64,000 nt of DNA from CAZMVY01 sp964617875. Lineage in GTDB: Bacteria > Planctomycetota > Phycisphaerae > UBA1845 > PWPN01. The position numbers and the translations under genes are program-made. The stretch lies in NCBI GenBank assembly GCA_964617875.1, contig CAZUAI010000012.1:25903-89902 (forward strand), read 5' to 3'. Shown here piece after piece: positions 59,551-64,000 of this stretch. Under the pieces are notes generated by a model that saw only the letters and a list, made by a program, of their open reading frames with translations, was not told the origin of the DNA and made no database searches. Position 1 is the stretch's first letter; every line of letters starts with the position of its first letter.

Positions 59551-62500
59551 ATGGTGACGGCGAGCGTATGGCTTATCGGGGCGATGTGCGTCGGAGCCGC
59601 GAACGGTCCCGCGGCCGCGGAGTACCTGAGCGAACGGCAGGACCGCTTCCTGTGCGCCCAGCAGGCGTGGGGCGAACTGGGGATCAACGTGTCGGCCCAC
59701 GCACGCGGGCAACAGCCCGCGCCCCTGCAGATCGGCGAGAAGAGGTACGCCCGCGGGCTCGGCCACCACGCACCGGGGGAAATCGTCGTCGAACTCGACG
59801 GCGAGTACGCACAGTTCGAGGCGGAGGTCGGCGTGCAAGCGCAGCCCGGCGGCCAGGGCAGCGTCGTCTTCCAGGTCTTCGTGGACGAGGAAAAGCGCTT
59901 CGACAGCGGCGTCCTGCGTCAGACCGATGCCCCGAAGGCCGTTTCGGTCTCCGTGGCCGGGGCGCAGGAAATGCGGCTCGTCGTGACCGACGCCGGCGAC
60001 GGCATGACATGCGACGGTGCCGCCTGGGCGGAGGCTCGGCTGATCCGCGACCAGAACGCAAAGGCGGTACCGCCGCACGCCGGGTTCGACGTCGCCCGAT
60101 TCGCCCGCGTGGTCGCCAGCGATCCGGCGCGAAACGACGGCGCGCGCAGCTCCCGCATTCAGGAATACCGTGCCGAGGACGTGTTCCTGGAGACGGACAT
60201 GCGGCCCGATGACCGGGGGCGCTGGCTCGTGCCGGCCGCACCGACGACGCCCGGGCGCGGCACGATCGGCCTGCGGTGGATCGAACGCCGGCTGGTCCGG
60301 TCGCTCGCGATCGAGTTCGAGACGGCGCCGGCCTCGACCGGGGGGGCCGAGGTCCAGTTCTGGGCCGGTGAGTCGCCCTACCAGGGCGGGTGGACGCCGC
60401 TCCGGGGCACGATCACGGCCGAGGGAAACCGCTGGACGTTCCGCGTGGAGCCGAGGGAGAACCCCAAGCTCCGCGGCGGCACGTGGAAAGTGCGGTGGCT
60501 TCTCCCCGTCGGCGGATCGCCGCTCGTGGTGCAACGGGCGTTTGCGTTCACGCCGTCGCTCCTCGCGACGACGGACCTCCGCATCCAGTTCGAGCAGTGG
60601 CCCAAGGGCCGGCCAGCCGACGTCGAGATCTACAACGGCGAGTTCGTGGAGCCCACCGCCCACGCCGGCAAGAGCACCGCGAAGCTCGACCTGAGCGAAC
60701 CAATCCCGCTGAAGGTCCGGTACGTCAGGCGGCGTCCCTGGCAGGCCGACCGGGCGGCGATCCGCTTCCGCCTGCCGGACGGCGGGTTCGCGGTCGCGCT
60801 CGATGACGTCCTGGCGAACCAGGCGGTCTATGTGCCGGCGTTCAACGCTCTCGTCGCCACCGCCGAGTCCAGGCTGGACCTGCCCGCGTACCGCAAGAAG
60901 ATCGCGGGGCGCGAGACGATTCTGCAGGAAGTGCGGCGGCTGCCCGACCAGACGCGCGAGCAGGCGTTCGAGCGCGTCCATCGGGTCGAACAGAACGCCC
61001 AGCCGACGATGCTCTCGCTGGCGTGCGACAACCGCAAGTTCATCGCGCAGCGCGACGGAAGCGTCGCGTTCGCGCTGCCGCGCGACTCCGACGAGGCCGC
61101 GCCCGCGGACAAGGGGCAGCAGTACCCCCTGCACCTCAGACCGACGCTCGGCTCCGGCAAGCACGAGGGCCTGACGCGGCACCTCGAGGGCGGCTGGTAT
61201 CCGGCCCCGGTCGTCACGGTCATCGAGCGCGGCGTCCGGTATGCGCTGCGTACGTTCGTGGTGCCGCACGATCCGGCCGGCCCCGGGGCGGACAACCCAT
61301 GGCTCAACGCCAGGCCGCTGTGCGTCACCGAGTTGACGGCGGAGAACACGGGCGACCAGGCGGCGGAGGCGTCCGTCGGTATCGCATTCACCACGGATGC
61401 AAAGGACACGCCGCCCACGATGCGGTACGACGCCGGCCGGGGCATCGTGGCGAGCGGCACGACGCTGCTGGCCGCCTACTCACACGCCGGCCCGGATGCG
61501 AAGGTCGCGCAGAGCGACGGCCTGCACACGCTCGTCTGGACGCTGGGGCCAAAGCAACAGGCCGCCGCCCGCGTCTGTATCCCGGCGTGGAAGATCAACG
61601 CCGGCCTCGACGAGGCCGCCGCCCTGCTCGAACCGAAGGACCGCTTTGCGACGTTCAAGGCGTACTGGGACGGCGTCTTCGCATCCACGATGCAGATCGC
61701 GGTGCCCGACCCGCTCGTGACGAACACCATCCGTGCATCGCAGGTCCATTGCCTGCTCGCCGCACGCAACGAGGAAAGCGGCAGGCGCGTCGCGCCGTGG
61801 ATCGCGTCCGTCTCGTACGGCCCGCTCGAGAGCGAGTCGAACTCGATCATCCGCGGCATGGACATGCTCGGGCACCACGAGTTCGCGAAGCGGTCGCTCG
61901 ACTTCTTCATCCACCGGTACGATCCCGCCGGCTTCCTCACGACAGGCTACACGCTCATGGGAACGGGCTGGCACCTCCAGACGCTCGGCGAGCACTACCG
62001 GCTCGCGCCGGACGACGAATGGATGCGAGGCGTCGCGCCCGGGGTCGCGAACGTCTGCGCCTGGATCATGAAGCAGCGGGCAAAGACGCGGCTGCCGGTC
62101 GCCGGCGTCGATCAGCCGATCGAGTCCGGCCTCGCCCCGCCGGGCGTCATGGCCGACTGGAACGCCTTTGCCTACTATTTCTGCCTGAACGGGTACAACT
62201 GCGCCGGCCTCCGAAACGCCGGCGAGGCCCTCAAGGCGATCCGCCACCCGGACGCCGACACGTTCCTTCGCGATGCGGCGGCCTATCAGCAGGACATCCT
62301 GCGCGCCTACCGGCTGATCCAGGCGCAGATGCCCGTGTACCCGCTGCGGAACGGAACGAGCGTGCCGGGCTACCCGTCGCAGCTCCTGCCGGGGCCGACG
62401 GGGCCGTTCTTCCCCGGCGAGGACGGCAACCGGAGCTGGTGCTACGACGTCGAACTCGGCGCGCACCACCTCGTGCCGCAGGGCGTGCTGCCCGCCGACA

Positions 62501-63162
62501 GCCAGGACGTGACCTGGATGATGGACCACATGGAAGACGTGCAGTTCCTCGCCGATGGATGGTTCGACTATCCGGCGGCGGCGTCGCAGAAGGACCCGTT
62601 CAACCTCGGCGGGTTCTCGAAGGTGCAGCCGTACTACACGCGCAACGGCGAGATCTACGCGATGCGGGACGATGTGCGCCCGTTCGTGCGGTCGTATTTC
62701 AACACGATGGCGTCGCTGCTCAGTCTCGAGAACCTGTGCTTTCAGGAGCATTTCCACGGCGTCGGGGCGTGGAACAAGACGCACGAAACGGGCTATTTCC
62801 TTCAGCAGTCGCGGTGGACGGTCGTGATGGAGCGGGGCGACGAACTGTGGCTCGCGCCGCTGGCGACGAGCAACTGGTTCAAGGACGGCATGGCCATCGA
62901 GGTGAAGAATGCCCCGACGCGGTTCGGTCCGACGGCGTACCGCATCACCTCATCCGTCAGGCAGGGCTTCATCGAGGCGACGATCGCCCCGCCGACCCGC
63001 TCGGCCCCGAAGCAGATCGTGCTCCGCCTGCGCCACCCCGAGGGCAAGCCGATGCGAACCGTCAAGGTGAACGGGAACGAACACGCGGCGTTCGACGCGG
63101 CAAAGGAAATCGTCCGCCTCGCCCCGGCTCAGGAAACGATCCACGTGAGGGCCGACTACTGA
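59551..63162 (+). CDS. Secreted NPCBM plus (alpha/alpha)6-barrel glycosidase-like protein
   Basis: A 1203-residue exported protein. Signal peptide 1-~22. An NPCBM-type carbohydrate-binding domain (about 23-165: 'YLSERQDRFLCAQQAWGELGINVSAHARGQ', 'RYARGLGHHAPGEIVVELDGEYAQFEAEVGV', 'MRLVVTDAGDG') is followed by beta-rich regions (170-~560), a GH-N-like beta sandwich (~560-700) and an (alpha/alpha)6 helical barrel (~720-1080: 'RDEESG..'-like, 'GMDMLGHHEFAKRSLDFFIHRYDP', 'GVMADWNAFAYYFCLNGYNCAG'). A C-terminal beta domain closes it ('RTVKVNGNEH'). This is the architecture of GH78/GH95/GH116-like enzymes; the exact family is not assigned. ATG at 59551 has GGAGG upstream, and TTTCCA/TAGGAT (59491-59518) is a candidate promoter. 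Confidence 0.75.
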   Translation: MVTASVWLIGAMCVGAANGPAAAEYLSERQDRFLCAQQAWGELGINVSAHARGQQPAPLQIGEKRYARGLGHHAPGEIVVELDGEYAQFEAEVGVQAQPGGQGSVVFQVFVDEEKRFDSGVLRQTDAPKAVSVSVAGAQEMRLVVTDAGDGMTCDGAAWAEARLIRDQNAKAVPPHAGFDVARFARVVASDPARNDGARSSRIQEYRAEDVFLETDMRPDDRGRWLVPAAPTTPGRGTIGLRWIERRLVRSLAIEFETAPASTGGAEVQFWAGESPYQGGWTPLRGTITAEGNRWTFRVEPRENPKLRGGTWKVRWLLPVGGSPLVVQRAFAFTPSLLATTDLRIQFEQWPKGRPADVEIYNGEFVEPTAHAGKSTAKLDLSEPIPLKVRYVRRRPWQADRAAIRFRLPDGGFAVALDDVLANQAVYVPAFNALVATAESRLDLPAYRKKIAGRETILQEVRRLPDQTREQAFERVHRVEQNAQPTMLSLACDNRKFIAQRDGSVAFALPRDSDEAAPADKGQQYPLHLRPTLGSGKHEGLTRHLEGGWYPAPVVTVIERGVRYALRTFVVPHDPAGPGADNPWLNARPLCVTELTAENTGDQAAEASVGIAFTTDAKDTPPTMRYDAGRGIVASGTTLLAAYSHAGPDAKVAQSDGLHTLVWTLGPKQQAAARVCIPAWKINAGLDEAAALLEPKDRFATFKAYWDGVFASTMQIAVPDPLVTNTIRASQVHCLLAARNEESGRRVAPWIASVSYGPLESESNSIIRGMDMLGHHEFAKRSLDFFIHRYDPAGFLTTGYTLMGTGWHLQTLGEHYRLAPDDEWMRGVAPGVANVCAWIMKQRAKTRLPVAGVDQPIESGLAPPGVMADWNAFAYYFCLNGYNCAGLRNAGEALKAIRHPDADTFLRDAAAYQQDILRAYRLIQAQMPVYPLRNGTSVPGYPSQLLPGPTGPFFPGEDGNRSWCYDVELGAHHLVPQGVLPADSQDVTWMMDHMEDVQFLADGWFDYPAAASQKDPFNLGGFSKVQPYYTRNGEIYAMRDDVRPFVRSYFNTMASLLSLENLCFQEHFHGVGAWNKTHETGYFLQQSRWTVVMERGDELWLAPLATSNWFKDGMAIEVKNAPTRFGPTAYRITSSVRQGFIEATIAPPTRSAPKQIVLRLRHPEGKPMRTVKVNGNEHAAFDAAKEIVRLAPAQETIHVRADY

Positions 63163-63237
63163 GAGCGCGTGATTCGAGAGTGTGGCACTGTTGCAGAAAT
63201 GTGGATTCTCCTGCCGCGAGGACAGAGCGCCGCGCAA

Positions 63238-63439
63238 CCCCCCTCTCCCTCCCAGGGAGAGGGTTGGGGTGAGGGTGTCCAACCCCCTCTTTCTCCCAGG
63301 GAGAGGGTTGGGGTGACGGTAACCAGTTTCAGCCGCGGGCCGGCGAAGCGGATCGACCCTCCCCATCCTTTCCCTGTCTCAGGGGGGCGAGTTGCATTCC
63401 CCCTCTCCCGCCCAGGGAGAGGGACGGGGTGAGGGTGAC
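63238..63439. repeat. Three copies of the CCCTCTCCC / GGGTGAGGG repeat
   Basis: Copies at about 63238-63278, 63283-63322 and 63399-63439, each CCCTCTCCCNCCCAGGGAGA then GGGTTGGGGTGAGGG. The first part is a hairpin. A related copy is at 33238-33285. Nothing coding is seen in 63163-64000. A further inverted pair GGTGGGCG/CGCCCACC lies at about 63600-63639. Confidence 0.85.
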
Positions 63440-63916
63440 CAACTCAATCGCACGCTCCGGCAACACGCGGAATCTGCGGCACGGAGCCGCGTGCGCGCCT
63501 CCCACCCTGTTCTCACTTCGCGTGTTTCGTGGTTTGACTCGGCCCGCGCCCGGATACCCGAACCCTGAAACCCCCGAAGCACGCGGAAGAAACCCGTAAG
63601 GTGGGCGGTTCCACGGTACTCCGCGGGTTCGCCCACCATCTTGTCTGTTGTCCGCTCGTAGGGTAAACGGCTCCGCCACCGGCCGCCCCACGGACCTGCC
63701 GCCAAGACCGTGCGTGTGTGCTGCTCCTGCGCCCACTCGGCGCCGCTGTCCTACGAGCGGTCGTGGAGCGGAGTCCGCGCCAGGTGTTTCTCTGCCGCGG
63801 GGTCTCCGTTTGTCAACCGGCGGCCCGCTCTTGTTGACAAAGCACCCCCGGCGGACCCAACCAGCCCCCAAGTCCAGAAATATCCGCTTCGGTCGCGAAT
63901 TCCTCGCGGATTGTCG

Positions 63917-63945
63917 TTGACAGGGCACCGGAGGCGTGGTATCCT
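63917..63945 (+). promoter_or_regulatory. Strong sigma70-like promoter at the window end
   Basis: Perfect TTGACA (63917-63922), a 17-base spacer, then TATCCT (63940-63945). The transcript would start near 63952 and leave the window; AATGC/GCATT at the end could begin a hairpin. The product is unknown. Confidence 0.65.
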
Positions 63946-64000
63946 ATAAGAGCCTATCCCACAACCTCCTTGAATGCCGATATCAGCATTGAGGCGCGGA

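Noticed and set aside
1..64000. tRNA or rRNA genes
   Set aside because: I looked for T-arm-like GGTTCGAATCC patterns and conserved rRNA segments by eye and found none; a covariance search would be more reliable.

Overview
The window is 64 kb of GC-rich bacterial scaffold with one 100-N assembly gap (27435-27534). It is most likely from an uncultured member of the Planctomycetota, probably Phycisphaerae-like. Supporting signs: two PEP-CTERM proteins, a secreted protein ending in a planctomycete-style dockerin, HAF-repeat and Cys-Gly tail proteins, many long pseudopilins, and abundant dispersed repeats. This placement rests on protein style, not on a marker gene.

Layout. 0-5 kb: secreted carbohydrate-related proteins, a URO-D family protein and a PEP-CTERM protein. 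5.5-10.2 kb: four type II secretion-like pseudopilin genes on the minus strand, invaded by repeats. 10.5-16.5 kb: a secreted TIM-barrel protein, the feoA-feoB iron operon and a serine acetyltransferase. 16.5-23 kb: mfd, a phosphatase/sulfatase-fold enzyme and a radical SAM enzyme. 22.9-25.8 kb: a minus-strand operon of yciH, ECF sigma factor, zinc-finger anti-sigma factor, CnrX/Spy-like periplasmic sensor and a secreted protein with about 29 cysteines. It looks like a metal- or thiol-responsive regulon. 25.8-28.1 kb: an MFS exporter and a 1-kb repeat array holding the gap. 28.1-33.4 kb: GspK-like and GspJ-like minor pseudopilins.

34-37 kb: an (alpha/alpha)6 glycosidase-like protein. 37-40 kb: an exopolysaccharide sugar transferase, an HtrA-like protease and an ExeA-like ATPase. 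39.9-49.2 kb: a five-gene minus-strand operon of nucleotidyltransferase, short Tat-signal cysteine-rich peptide, giant HAF-repeat protein, PqqD-like protein and HPr-kinase-like protein. This is the best candidate for a poorly described system. The giant ORF appears to be two fused tandem paralogues and carries an in-frame 175-bp MITE with an 8-bp target duplication. 49.3-51.5 kb: an ECF sigma factor translationally coupled to a Ser/Thr kinase with an Ala-rich Imm-5-like tail. 51.7-54.4 kb: nucleotide-sugar dehydrogenase and DegT aminotransferase, a surface-polysaccharide precursor pair. 54.5-59.4 kb: membrane proteins, a PEP-CTERM gene behind two tandem promoter-plus-hairpin leader elements, a phospholipase D-like synthase and small proteins. 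59.5-63.2 kb: an NPCBM plus (alpha/alpha)6 glycosidase-like protein. The end is repeat-rich with a strong promoter pointing out of the window.

Main themes: cell-envelope and secretion biology (sorting signals, pseudopilins, polysaccharide synthesis), carbohydrate degradation, and at least five families of short repeats, several of which lie inside reading frames. Several promoters place the -10 box 6-9 bases before a start codon without a Shine-Dalgarno sequence, which suggests some leaderless mRNAs. Start codons were chosen by eye from Shine-Dalgarno sequences, promoters or signal peptides.
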